64,000 nucleotides of DNA, taken from positions 3,100,001 to 3,164,000 of the forward strand of contig NZ_CP085840.1 of the NCBI RefSeq assembly GCF_020715685.1, given 5' to 3'. The notes under the pieces were generated by a model. The model was not told the DNA's origin and ran no database searches. It saw only the letters and a list, made by a program, of their open reading frames with translations. The stretch's first letter is position 1. Every line of letters starts with the position of its first letter. The DNA is from Dermatobacter hominis (GTDB lineage: Bacteria > Actinomycetota > Acidimicrobiia > Acidimicrobiales > Microtrichaceae). The position numbers and the translations under genes are program-made. Below, piece by piece: positions 27,054 through 34,720 of the stretch.

Positions 27054-27563
27054 GTGAAGATCAGCCCCGCCGCGGTCATGGACCACGCCCGCTCCGACCA
27101 GGGGCGCAAGCAGATCCGCTACATGGCGGTGTCCGTGGTGTTCGTGCCGATCGGGCAGGTGCTGATCCAGATCCTGGGCGCCCTCGTCTTCGACCGGAAC
27201 TACACGACCGCCTCGATCGTGTCCGCAGCCATCCTCACCGTGCCGAACTTCTTCGCCAACAAGATGTTCGTGTGGAAGGACACGTCGAAGGACCGGCTCC
27301 GCACGCAGGTACTGGTGTTCTGGGTCGCCGCCATGCTCGGCGTCGCCGCCGCCACCGGCCTCACCTACCTCGTCGAGCAGCAGGTCCACGACGAGGGCAT
27401 CATCGAGCCGATCGCCGTGTTCTTCGCCCAGCTCCTGGGCTTCGGCATCGTCTGGGTCGGCCGCTACGTCATCCTCGACCGCTGGCTGTTCAAGGTGACC
27501 CACCACGGCGAGGAGCCGGGCGAGGACGACCTCGAGATGCTGCACGGCGACCTGCCGATCTGA
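27054..27563 (+). CDS. GtrA-family membrane protein
   Basis: 169 residues with four hydrophobic helices: MAVSVVFVPIGQVLIQILGALVF, IVSAAILTVPNFFANKMFVW, VFWVAAMLGVAAATGLTYLV and AVFFAQLLGFGIVWVGRYVIL. The NFFANKMFVWKD block and the ending RYVILDRWLFK are the GtrA/DPMS-associated signature. Such proteins help move polyprenyl-linked sugars across the membrane or assist a GT2 enzyme in cell-surface polysaccharide assembly. No GT2 gene is adjacent, but surface-sugar genes lie downstream on the other strand. Confidence 0.87.
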   Translation: MKISPAAVMDHARSDQGRKQIRYMAVSVVFVPIGQVLIQILGALVFDRNYTTASIVSAAILTVPNFFANKMFVWKDTSKDRLRTQVLVFWVAAMLGVAAATGLTYLVEQQVHDEGIIEPIAVFFAQLLGFGIVWVGRYVILDRWLFKVTHHGEEPGEDDLEMLHGDLPI

Positions 27564-27619
27564 GCCGGCCGGCCGGCCCTCGTCCCGACGCCGCCCCCAC
27601 CCGAAGCGGAGCCCTCCCG

Positions 27620-28294
27620 ATGACCGTGCCCGACGCGCCCGAGCAGCAGCCGACGCCGGAGATGGACCCGACCGTCCGCGCCGCCGCCGAGGCCGCCCGC
27701 GGGTTCATGCCCCCCGACGAGGGCCTGGCCCTCTTCCGGGCGGGTGTCGAGGCCAGCGCGGCCGTGCCCGGGGCGCCCCTCCTCGAGGTCGGCTCCTACT
27801 GCGGCAAGTCGTCGGTGTACCTGGGCGCCGCGGCCCGTGAGGGCGGCACGGTGCTGATCGCCATCGACCACCATCGGGGTTCCGAGGAGAACCAGCCGGG
27901 CTGGGAGTGGCACGAGCCCGACCTCGTCGACCCGGCCGTGGGCCGCATGGACACGCTGCCGGTGTTCCGTCGCACGGTCCACGACGCCGGCCTGGAGCCG
28001 AACGTGGTGGCGCTCGTCGGCGACTCGCCCACGGTGGCGGGCTTCTGGACCACGCCCTGCGCCCTCGTGTTCATCGACGGCGGCCACGGCGAGGAGCCGG
28101 CGGACCAGGACTACCGGCTGTGGACGCCGCACGTGGCGCCGGCCGGCCTGCTGGCCATCCACGACGTCTTCCCCGACCCCGCCGACGGCGGGCGGCCGCC
28201 GTACGAGCGGATCTACCTGCCCGCGCTGGCCTCGGGCCGGTTCGAGGAGGTCTCGGCCACCGGCTCGCTGCGCGTGCTGCGGCGCATGCCCTGA
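27620..28294 (+). CDS. Class I SAM-dependent methyltransferase-like protein
   Basis: 224 residues. The SAM-binding loop LLEVGSYCGKSSVYLGAAAREGGTVLIAIDHH and the later acidic ALVFIDGGHGEEPADQDYRLW and GLLAIHDVFPD blocks match the Methyltransf_24 group, often found beside sugar-modifying genes. The ATG is preceded by GCGGAG. The last 82 nt overlap the 3' end of the convergent membrane-protein gene at 28213. The substrate is unknown. Confidence 0.82.
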   Translation: MTVPDAPEQQPTPEMDPTVRAAAEAARGFMPPDEGLALFRAGVEASAAVPGAPLLEVGSYCGKSSVYLGAAAREGGTVLIAIDHHRGSEENQPGWEWHEPDLVDPAVGRMDTLPVFRRTVHDAGLEPNVVALVGDSPTVAGFWTTPCALVFIDGGHGEEPADQDYRLWTPHVAPAGLLAIHDVFPDPADGGRPPYERIYLPALASGRFEEVSATGSLRVLRRMP

Positions 28295-28677
28295 CCGCGC
28301 GCCCTCGCGAGCGTCAGGGGATCGAGGCCGGCGGCCCGGCGCTCGTTGCGGGCGACCCGGGAGCGCCACCACACGAAGGCCACGATGCCGACCACCGCGA
28401 CGCAGATCAGGTAGAAGAGCGAGACCTGGATCCAGCCGCCCGGGTCGGTGGGGGAGTCGGGCGCGATGCCGCAGTCGGGCCGGCGCACGATGTGGCCCGG
28501 GGAGCAGTCCGACACGGGACCGACCTCGGCGACGGTCGTCGTCGGACCGCCGTCCTGGGCGACGGCCACCGACGGGACCGCGAGGACGGCGCCGGCGGCC
28601 ATCACGAGGGACAGCGCGACCAGCAGGGCGCGGCCGGCGCGGGGCCGGCGGAGGGGCTCAGGACGGTTCGACGGCAT
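28213..28677 (-). CDS. Small membrane protein with signal peptide
   Basis: 154 residues from the ATG at 28677, overlapping the upstream gene by 20 nt. An N-terminal export signal (ALLVALSLVMAAGAVLAVPSVAVAQ) is followed by a short outer segment with two cysteines (SDCSPGHIVRRPDCGIAPD), then a membrane helix WIQVSLFYLICVAVVGIVAFVWWRS and a basic cytoplasmic tail. The tail runs 82 nt into the oppositely transcribed methyltransferase gene. I do not recognise a family. It is the last gene of the glycosyltransferase operon and may anchor or help its partners. Confidence 0.68.
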   Translation of the reverse strand: MPSNRPEPLRRPRAGRALLVALSLVMAAGAVLAVPSVAVAQDGGPTTTVAEVGPVSDCSPGHIVRRPDCGIAPDSPTDPGGWIQVSLFYLICVAVVGIVAFVWWRSRVARNERRAAGLDPLTLARARGQGMRRSTRSEPVAETSSNRPEASAGR

Positions 28678-29740
28678 CGGTGCGAGTCTGCTCCTCGATG
28701 AGCTCCGGAAGCTCGTCGGGGCGGGTGAACAGGTGGGACGCGGGTGAGGAGCCGGCCAGCGCGTCGGCGGCCAGGATGATCGCCGACGCCGTGTAGGTCG
28801 ACTGCTCGCCGCCGGGGAAGTGGACCTCGTCGGGCAGGACGATGCCGGTCCAGTAGCGGTCCTCGGCGGTGCGCAGGCGCTGGGCCCACGAGAACATCTC
28901 GACGGCCCGGTCGCGCTCGCCGACGGCCAGGTGGGCCATGGCGCACTCGCAGGTCTCCGCCGCGGTGATCCACGGCCGGTCCGACACGCAGCGCACGCCC
29001 CAGCCATCGGTCACGAAGGCCTCGAAGCGGTGGGCCAGGCGGTCGCGCCCGGCCTCGCCCGTGACGGCGCCGCACAGCACCGGGTAGTACCAGTCCATCG
29101 CCCACCGGTGCTTGGGGGCGAAGGCGTCGGGCTCGGAGCGGATGACCTTCGACAGCCGCGCCGCCGACAGCTCCCAGTCCGGTCGCTCGTGGCCGAGCGT
29201 CTCGGCGATGGCGATCGCGCAGCGGAGGCTGTGGCAGATCGACGACGAGCCGGTGAGCAGGGCGAAGCTCCAGGGCGTGCCGTCGGCGTGGCGGGCCCAG
29301 AGGATCTCGCCCCGCGGCGTCTGCAGGTCGAGGACGAACTCGATGGCCGCGTCGACCATCGGCCACATCTCCTCGAGCGCGCCCCGGTCCTGGAACAGCA
29401 GCCAGTGGAACCACACGCCGGCGGCCACGTAGGCGCAGCAGTTGGCGTCGAGCTTGTCCTGCTCGACCCGGTCGGCCAGGTAGTACTGGTGCCACGAGCC
29501 GTCGGGCCGCTGCACGGACCGCAGCCACTGGAACCCGAGCTCGGCCTCGGTGCGCCGGCCGCCGAGCATCAGGGCCATCAGCGACTCGGTGTGGTTCCAC
29601 GTGTCGGCGTGGCCGCCCGGGAACCACGGCACCATGCCCGAGTCGAGCTGCCACTCGGCCACGGCGTCGACCGTCGCAGTGAGCTGCTCGGCGGTCACGA
29701 TGCCGTCGACGTCGGCGAGGAACACCTCAGACCGGGACAC
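28658..29740 (-). CDS. Alpha/alpha-toroid (prenyltransferase/squalene-cyclase-like repeat) protein
   Basis: 360 residues from a GTG. Repeated helical pairs with the pattern WQLDSGMVPWFPGGHADTWNHTESLMALM, then FQWLRSVQRPDGSWHQYY, EFVLDLQTPRGEILWA and FEAFVTDGWGVRC, as seen in glycoside-hydrolase-like and terpene-cyclase-like toroids. No DxDD or DDxxD motif is visible, so it is not a classical cyclase; a sugar- or lipid-handling role is more likely. It overlaps the preceding methyltransferase gene by 14 nt and the following gene by 20 nt, so tight co-expression is certain. Cytoplasmic. Confidence 0.7.
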   Translation of the reverse strand: MSRSEVFLADVDGIVTAEQLTATVDAVAEWQLDSGMVPWFPGGHADTWNHTESLMALMLGGRRTEAELGFQWLRSVQRPDGSWHQYYLADRVEQDKLDANCCAYVAAGVWFHWLLFQDRGALEEMWPMVDAAIEFVLDLQTPRGEILWARHADGTPWSFALLTGSSSICHSLRCAIAIAETLGHERPDWELSAARLSKVIRSEPDAFAPKHRWAMDWYYPVLCGAVTGEAGRDRLAHRFEAFVTDGWGVRCVSDRPWITAAETCECAMAHLAVGERDRAVEMFSWAQRLRTAEDRYWTGIVLPDEVHFPGGEQSTYTASAIILAADALAGSSPASHLFTRPDELPELIEEQTRTDAVEPS

Positions 29741-30593
29741 TGGCGGGATCCTCCACGGGGGCCTCGGGGGCGGGACCGGACCCGTTCGTCGACACGGCGC
29801 CGTTCGGCCCGGCGACCTGGTCGGCCCGGGCGGCCGGCTCGGCCGCGGTCACGGTGGCGTGCTCGCCGCCCCCGCCGACCGTGCGCCGGGAGTACACGAC
29901 GACGCTCTTGCCGAGCACCGGGTTCAGCAGGCGCTCGGTCGTCCGGGTGAGGGCGGGCGCCTTGGCGATGTCCCACACGAGGAGCTTGTGGTACGCCTGC
30001 ACCAGCGGGTGGGTGTCGTTGGTCGGGCCGACCAGGCACTTCAACCACCAGTACGGCGAGTGCAGCGCGTGGGCCCGGTGCGACGCCTCGGGCCGGAACC
30101 CGGCGTCGATCAGCCGGTCCTTCAACATGCCCTCGGTGTAGATGCGCACGTGGCCGCCGACCGCCAGCGGGGCGTGGTACTCGGCGCTCAGCTGCCAGCA
30201 GATCTTCTCGGGCATCCACGAGGGGACCGTCGCCGCCAGCACGCCGCCCGGTCGCAGCACCCGGTGCAGCTCGGCCATGGCGCCCCGGTCGTCGGGGATG
30301 TGCTCGAACACCTCGGAGCAGATCACCCGGTCGAAGGTCCCGTCGGGGAAGGGGAGGCGGAGGGCGTCGCCGTTGATGCAGGCGCCGAGCGAGCTCTGCG
30401 GCGCCTCGCCGGACTCCTTCATGGCCCAGAAGAGGTCCCGGACCGGCGGCAGCTCGTCGTAGCCGTAGTCGAGCGACACGACCTGGGCGCCCCGTCGGAA
30501 GCACTCGAAGGAGTGCCGGCCCGCACCGGCGCCCATGTCCAGCACCAGGTCACCGGGCTGGAGCCCGAGCAGTTCGTAGTCGACGGTGAGCAC
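29727..30593 (-). CDS. Class I SAM-dependent methyltransferase
   Basis: 288 residues from a GTG. The motif I block LVLDMGAGAGRHSFECFRRG and the acidic partner VVSLDYG, then CINGDALRLPFPDGTFDRVICSEVFEHIPDD and LHRVLRPGGVLAATVPSW, place it in Methyltransf_11/25. The C-terminal 50 residues are disordered and Pro/Ala-rich. It sits 4 nt after the glycosyltransferase and overlaps the toroid gene, so the product likely methylates the sugar or lipid made by these partners. The acceptor is unknown. Confidence 0.88.
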   Translation of the reverse strand: MLTVDYELLGLQPGDLVLDMGAGAGRHSFECFRRGAQVVSLDYGYDELPPVRDLFWAMKESGEAPQSSLGACINGDALRLPFPDGTFDRVICSEVFEHIPDDRGAMAELHRVLRPGGVLAATVPSWMPEKICWQLSAEYHAPLAVGGHVRIYTEGMLKDRLIDAGFRPEASHRAHALHSPYWWLKCLVGPTNDTHPLVQAYHKLLVWDIAKAPALTRTTERLLNPVLGKSVVVYSRRTVGGGGEHATVTAAEPAARADQVAGPNGAVSTNGSGPAPEAPVEDPASVPV

Positions 30594-30597
30594 CGCG

Positions 30598-32028
30598 TCA
30601 GCTCCTGTCGCCCGCCGGCGGCGCGCCGGTCGGGGCTGTGTGGGGGGTGGGGGAGGGGGCCCGGCCGGCGGCCACGTCGCTCGCGGCGCGGCCCGCGGCC
30701 TCGTCGAGCAGGGCCCGGTAGTGGACGACGGTCTTCTCCGCCGTCTGGCGCCACGTCCAGCGGTGGACGACGCGGTCCCGGCCCCGGAGGCCGATCGCCT
30801 GGGCGGCCGCCGGGTCGGTCAGCGCCCGGCGGATGCCGATGGCCAGCGCGTCGGCGTCGCCCGGGGCGACCGCGAAGCACGTGTCGCCGTCGAGGCCCGA
30901 CACCTCGGGGATGGCGCCGCCGGTCGTCGCGACCAGCGGGCAGCCGGTGCTCATCGCCTCGATCGCAGGGAGCGAGAAGCCCTCGTACAGCGAGGGGACG
31001 ACGGCGCACGCCGAGGAGTTGTAGAGCTCGACGATCGTCTGGTCGGACACGCCGGAGACGAACTCGACCGCGCCCTCGAGGCCCAGCGTCTGGATCGTGC
31101 GCTGGGCCGCCGAGCCCTCCTTCAGCCGGCCGACGAGGACGAGCTTGAGGTCGGGGAACTCGGTGCGCAGCTTGGCGAGCGCCTCGAGCAGGTAGCGCTG
31201 GCCCTTCATCGCCACGTCCGAGGACGCGGTCGAGATGATCTGGTTGGGGACGCGCACCACACCCGGCATCGGGGCGAAGAGCTCGGGGTCGACGCCGACC
31301 GGCACGATGTGCAGCCGCTCCGGTGACACCAGGTGGTCGCGGCAGATGTCGTCGTAGGAGTTGCGCGACACGGTGATGACCCGGCGCAGCCGCTTGGCCA
31401 CCTTCGTCTGCATCTTCGTGAAGGCGTACCAGCGGGCCTTCGACCAGCGCTGCCGCGCCGACTCGGCGTGCTCCATCTCGAGCCGACGGTCGACGGTGAT
31501 CGGGTGGTGGACGGTCCCGAGCACGGGGAGGCCCATGCGCTCCATCAGCAGCAGGCCGTAGCCGAGGCACTGGTTGTCCTGGACGAGGTCGAACTCGCCG
31601 GGCCGCTTGCGGAGGTGGTCCCACGCCCGCAACGAGAAGGCGAGCGGCTCGGGGAAGGTGCCCGACGAGAACGCGGTCACCTCGGCCCAGTCCCAGCGGT
31701 CCTTCAGCTCCCAGATCCCGGGCATCCGCATCGGGAAGTGGTCGTTGTAGATGTCGAGGCTCGGCAGCTCGACCAGCGGCACCCGCTCGTCGACCAGCGG
31801 GTACGGCTGGCCGGACAGGACCTCGGCGTGGTGGCCCATGTCGACGAGCGCCTTGGTGAGGTGGCGCGTGTAGACGCCCTGGCCGCCGACGTGGGGCTTG
31901 CCGCGGTACGTCAGGAAGGCGATGCGCAGCGGATCGTCGGGCCCGGGGACGGGGCGGGCGGGGCCGCGAGCGGCGGAGCGGCCCCTCGTCAGCGGGTTCC
32001 GTGACGAGCTGATCGGGCCGGTTCGCAT
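30598..32028 (-). CDS. GT4-family glycosyltransferase
   Basis: 476 residues. GT-B fold: N-terminal RIAFLTYRGKPHVGGQGVYTRHLTKALVDMGHHAEVLSG with the GGQG donor loop, and the C-terminal nucleotide-sugar site LVLVGRLKEGS, then CAVVPSLYEGFSLPAIEAMSTGCPLVATTGGAIPE, where the EGFSLPAIE motif (E-x7-E) is the GT4 hallmark. The last 45 residues are a low-complexity tail. It begins an operon with a methyltransferase, a toroid protein and a small membrane protein. A TTGACC-N4-GGTCAA palindrome 23 nt upstream of the start suggests repression by a TetR-type protein. Sugar and acceptor unknown. Confidence 0.9.
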   Translation of the reverse strand: MRTGPISSSRNPLTRGRSAARGPARPVPGPDDPLRIAFLTYRGKPHVGGQGVYTRHLTKALVDMGHHAEVLSGQPYPLVDERVPLVELPSLDIYNDHFPMRMPGIWELKDRWDWAEVTAFSSGTFPEPLAFSLRAWDHLRKRPGEFDLVQDNQCLGYGLLLMERMGLPVLGTVHHPITVDRRLEMEHAESARQRWSKARWYAFTKMQTKVAKRLRRVITVSRNSYDDICRDHLVSPERLHIVPVGVDPELFAPMPGVVRVPNQIISTASSDVAMKGQRYLLEALAKLRTEFPDLKLVLVGRLKEGSAAQRTIQTLGLEGAVEFVSGVSDQTIVELYNSSACAVVPSLYEGFSLPAIEAMSTGCPLVATTGGAIPEVSGLDGDTCFAVAPGDADALAIGIRRALTDPAAAQAIGLRGRDRVVHRWTWRQTAEKTVVHYRALLDEAAGRAASDVAAGRAPSPTPHTAPTGAPPAGDRS

Positions 32029-32050
32029 GACCGAGTAGCTTCGCCGTGCG

Positions 32051-32066
32051 TTGACCCGACGGTCAA
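32051..32066. promoter_or_regulatory. TetR-type palindromic operator, TTGACC-CGAC-GGTCAA
   Basis: Perfect 6-bp arms around a 4-bp centre, between the GT4 operon and dtd. Same core as 4701-4716. Its position, 23 nt before the GT4 start, suits a repressor that blocks transcription. Confidence 0.55.
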
Positions 32067-32120
32067 GTGATCGTCACGCAGGGTCACAGGAACGTTCACG
32101 GACAGTGGTGGGAGCGGTGC

Positions 32121-32588
32121 ATGCGCGGCCTGATCCAGCGAGTTCGCTCAGCTTCGGTCACCGTGGCGCACCCTCCGAGCGCCGACGGTGGTCGACGTGA
32201 GGAGGTCGTGGGCGAGATCGGCCCGGGCCTGTGCGTGCTCGTCGGCGTCACCCACGACGACGACGAGGCCGGCGCCCGGGCGCTGGCCGGCAAGATCTGG
32301 AACCTCCGGGTCTTCGACGACGCCGACGGCGTGATGAACCTGTCGGCGGCCGACACCGGCCGCGAGCTCATGGTCGTCAGCCAGTTCACGCTCTACGGCG
32401 ACACCCGCAAGGGCCGGCGACCGAGCTACGTCGCCGCGGCGCGGCCCGAGGTGGCCGAACCGCTCGTCGAGGCCGTGGTGGAGGAGCTCCGGGCGCTCGG
32501 CGCCACCGTCGCCACCGGCCGGTTCCGCACCGACATGGCCGTCGCGCTGGTCAACGACGGGCCGGTCACCCTGCTCGTCGAGACCTGA
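32121..32588 (+). CDS. dtd: D-aminoacyl-tRNA deacylase
   Basis: 155 residues from the ATG at 32121, which has GGGAG 6 nt upstream; an in-frame ATG at 32067 would add 18 residues not found in the family. The two active-site blocks are both present: [17 protein letters not shown] and the C-terminal [11 protein letters not shown] (the Gly-cisPro-type motif region). DTD removes D-amino acids and mischarged glycine from tRNA in the cytoplasm. An insert of about 12 residues ([11 protein letters not shown]) lies near residue 18, in a variable loop. Its stop is 12 nt from the convergent Lnt-like gene. Confidence 0.96.
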   Translation: MRGLIQRVRSASVTVAHPPSADGGRREEVVGEIGPGLCVLVGVTHDDDEAGARALAGKIWNLRVFDDADGVMNLSAADTGRELMVVSQFTLYGDTRKGRRPSYVAAARPEVAEPLVEAVVEELRALGATVATGRFRTDMAVALVNDGPVTLLVET

Positions 32589-32600
32589 CGCGGGCGGCTC

Positions 32601-34160
32601 CTAGGCGTCGTCGGTGTCGGGGGCGGCCGTCGCGCGACGCCGACGAGCCACGATGACGACGGCGACGAGGCCGCCGATCGCCAGCACCAGACCGGGGACG
32701 TCGCCGAGCGCCTGGGCCGGCGTCGTCCCGTCGTAGCGGTCGATCGTGCGGGTGATCACCTCCTCCTCGGAGATGTCGGTGAGCTGGTGGACGCCGCCCG
32801 CCGGATCGACGAACGCGCTGAAACCCGTCGGCGACACCTGCACGGTCCAGCGCCCCGACTCGACCGCCCGCAGCTGCGACATGGCGACCTGCTGGGTCTG
32901 GACCTGCGTCAGCCAGTAGCTCGACCCGTTGGTCGGGTTGAGCACCACCTGGCCGCCGTCGCGCACGCCCTCCCGGACGCGGCGGCCGAAGAAGATCTCC
33001 CAGCTGATCGCCACGGCCATCCTCCCGTGGCCGGTGTCGACGACCGCTTCGCCCTCGCCCGGCACCTGGTCGCGCTGGGGCAGGGACTCCCGCGCGATCG
33101 GCTCGAACAGCCACCGCATCGGGACGTACTCACCGAACGGGACCCGGCGCTCCTTGTCGTAGCGGTCGCTGATCGTGCCGTCCGGGTGCACGACCACGAC
33201 GTAGTTGACGAAGTGGTCTTCGTCGACGCCCTCGACGACGCCGACGATGATCGGCGCGTCGAGCCGGGCCGCCTGCTGGACGATCAGGCCGAGCTCCTCG
33301 CTGCCCTCGAACGGGTGCTCGATGTTGACGACGTTCTCGGGCCAGACGACCACGTCCACGTCGCCGGCGATCGAGCGGGTCGCCTCGAGGTGCCGGCCGA
33401 AGACGATCGGCGCGTCGGCGCTCGAGTAGCGCGTGCCCTGCGGTCCGCCGCCCTGGACGCCCGCCACGCGCACCTGCGCCACCGGGTCGCCGATCGGCCA
33501 CGCCGCGCCGACGAGCGCGACCGCCGCCACCGCGACGGCGGCGACCGCCGCGCCGAGCCACCGGCGGGTGGCGAGCAGGTACAGGGCCGCGCCGATCGTC
33601 GACACCGCGAGGCCGAGGAGGAGCACGCCGCCCAGCCGGGCGACCGGCAGCAGCGGTGCCCTGGTCTGGGTGGTGGCGAGGAGCGACAGCGGGATGCCGC
33701 CGAACGGCGCGTGCAGGTGGAACCACTCGAAGAGGACGAGCAGCGCGGGCAGCGCGACGATCCGCCGGCGGTCGCCCGGGCACACCGCCGCCACCGCGGC
33801 GACCATGCCGCCCCAGGCCACCAGCACGCCGAGCACGTAGCCCGGCGGCGTGAGCTGGGCCATCCACAGCGTCGACGGACCGAACCACGCGACGCCGACG
33901 AGCCAGCCGATGCCCGCCCGCTCCCGTGCCCGTCGCGGGCGGCCGTGCCCGTCGCCGCCGCGGGGGCCGAGCACGTGGATGAACAGCGCGATGCCGACCG
34001 GCGCGAGCGGCCACCAGCCCCACGGTGGGAGGGCGAAGCAGATGCAGAGCCCGGCGAGGAGCCCGAGGACGACGGTGACCCAGCGACCGCGCCCGGGCGG
34101 GGCCGCCGGTGCGGCCGTGTCCGGTTCGGCGGTGCCGTCAGCTCCGGCGGGGGTCGCCAC
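32601..34160 (-). CDS. lnt: Apolipoprotein N-acyltransferase-like protein with Cys-to-Ser change
   Basis: 519 residues from a GTG. Lnt N-acylates the lipid-modified Cys of mature lipoproteins in the membrane. The layout is right: a block of about six N-terminal helices (VTVVLGLLAGLCICFALPPWGWWPLAPVGIALFIHVL and onward), a nitrilase domain, and a last C-terminal helix. Aligned to the E. coli triad E267-K335-C387, the residues are E275 (VVWPENVV), K336 (RYDKERRVPFGEY) and S386 (MAVAISWEIFF). The nucleophile codon reads AGC, so serine replaces cysteine. Either a diverged function or loss of acyl transfer is implied. Several lipoproteins encoded in this window would be substrates of a working enzyme. 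Confidence 0.8.
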   Translation of the reverse strand: MATPAGADGTAEPDTAAPAAPPGRGRWVTVVLGLLAGLCICFALPPWGWWPLAPVGIALFIHVLGPRGGDGHGRPRRARERAGIGWLVGVAWFGPSTLWMAQLTPPGYVLGVLVAWGGMVAAVAAVCPGDRRRIVALPALLVLFEWFHLHAPFGGIPLSLLATTQTRAPLLPVARLGGVLLLGLAVSTIGAALYLLATRRWLGAAVAAVAVAAVALVGAAWPIGDPVAQVRVAGVQGGGPQGTRYSSADAPIVFGRHLEATRSIAGDVDVVVWPENVVNIEHPFEGSEELGLIVQQAARLDAPIIVGVVEGVDEDHFVNYVVVVHPDGTISDRYDKERRVPFGEYVPMRWLFEPIARESLPQRDQVPGEGEAVVDTGHGRMAVAISWEIFFGRRVREGVRDGGQVVLNPTNGSSYWLTQVQTQQVAMSQLRAVESGRWTVQVSPTGFSAFVDPAGGVHQLTDISEEEVITRTIDRYDGTTPAQALGDVPGLVLAIGGLVAVVIVARRRRATAAPDTDDA

Positions 34161-34251
34161 GGCCGAGCATCCTTCCACGGGAGGGCACGACAGGCGGCAC
34201 CGGCCGTCGGGCGGCCCACGGGTCAGGGCGCTCGCTGGCAGACTCCGGGAC

Positions 34252-34683
34252 ATGGCGCCGTCCCGGTCCCCCCGCCCTGGTCCCCGCGCGCTGCTCGCCG
34301 GCTCGATCGCGCTGCTGCTCGCCGTCGCGGGCGTCGCTGCGGCGTGCAGCTCCTCGGACGACTCCTCCGCCGACACGGTGCCGCTCACGGGCGACGCGGC
34401 GAAGGGCCAGGAGGTCGTGCGCGACCTCGGCTGCACCACCTGCCACACCGTCGACGGCGGTGACGGGGTCGGTCCGACGTTCAAGGGCCTCGCGGGCTCG
34501 ACGGTCACGCTCGAGGGCGGCGACGAGGTCACCGCGGACGAGGACTACCTCCGGACGGCGATCACCGATCCGGGCGAGCAGGTGGTCGAGGGCTTCACGC
34601 CGATCATGCCGGAGCGCGACCTGTCCGACACCCAGGTCGACCAGGTCGTCGCCTACCTCCAGGCCCTCGGCTCGAAGGGCTGA
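34252..34683 (+). CDS. Class I cytochrome c lipoprotein
   Basis: 143 residues. Lipobox VAGVAAAC with C32, then the heme c site CTTCH (C61, C64, H65) and a probable axial Met at 119 in TPIMPERDLSD. The segment GPTFKGLAGSTVTLEGGDEVTADEDYLRTAITDPGEQVVEGF closely follows the cytochrome c domain fused to some CoxB subunits, so a role as electron donor to a terminal oxidase is likely. Exposed on the outer face of the membrane. CAGACT lies 7 nt before the ATG. Next to the heme operon but convergent with it. Confidence 0.92.
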   Translation: MAPSRSPRPGPRALLAGSIALLLAVAGVAAACSSSDDSSADTVPLTGDAAKGQEVVRDLGCTTCHTVDGGDGVGPTFKGLAGSTVTLEGGDEVTADEDYLRTAITDPGEQVVEGFTPIMPERDLSDTQVDQVVAYLQALGSKG

Positions 34684-34720
34684 CCCCCCTCGGAACCGGC
34701 GACGCCGACGGGCGCGGCGG

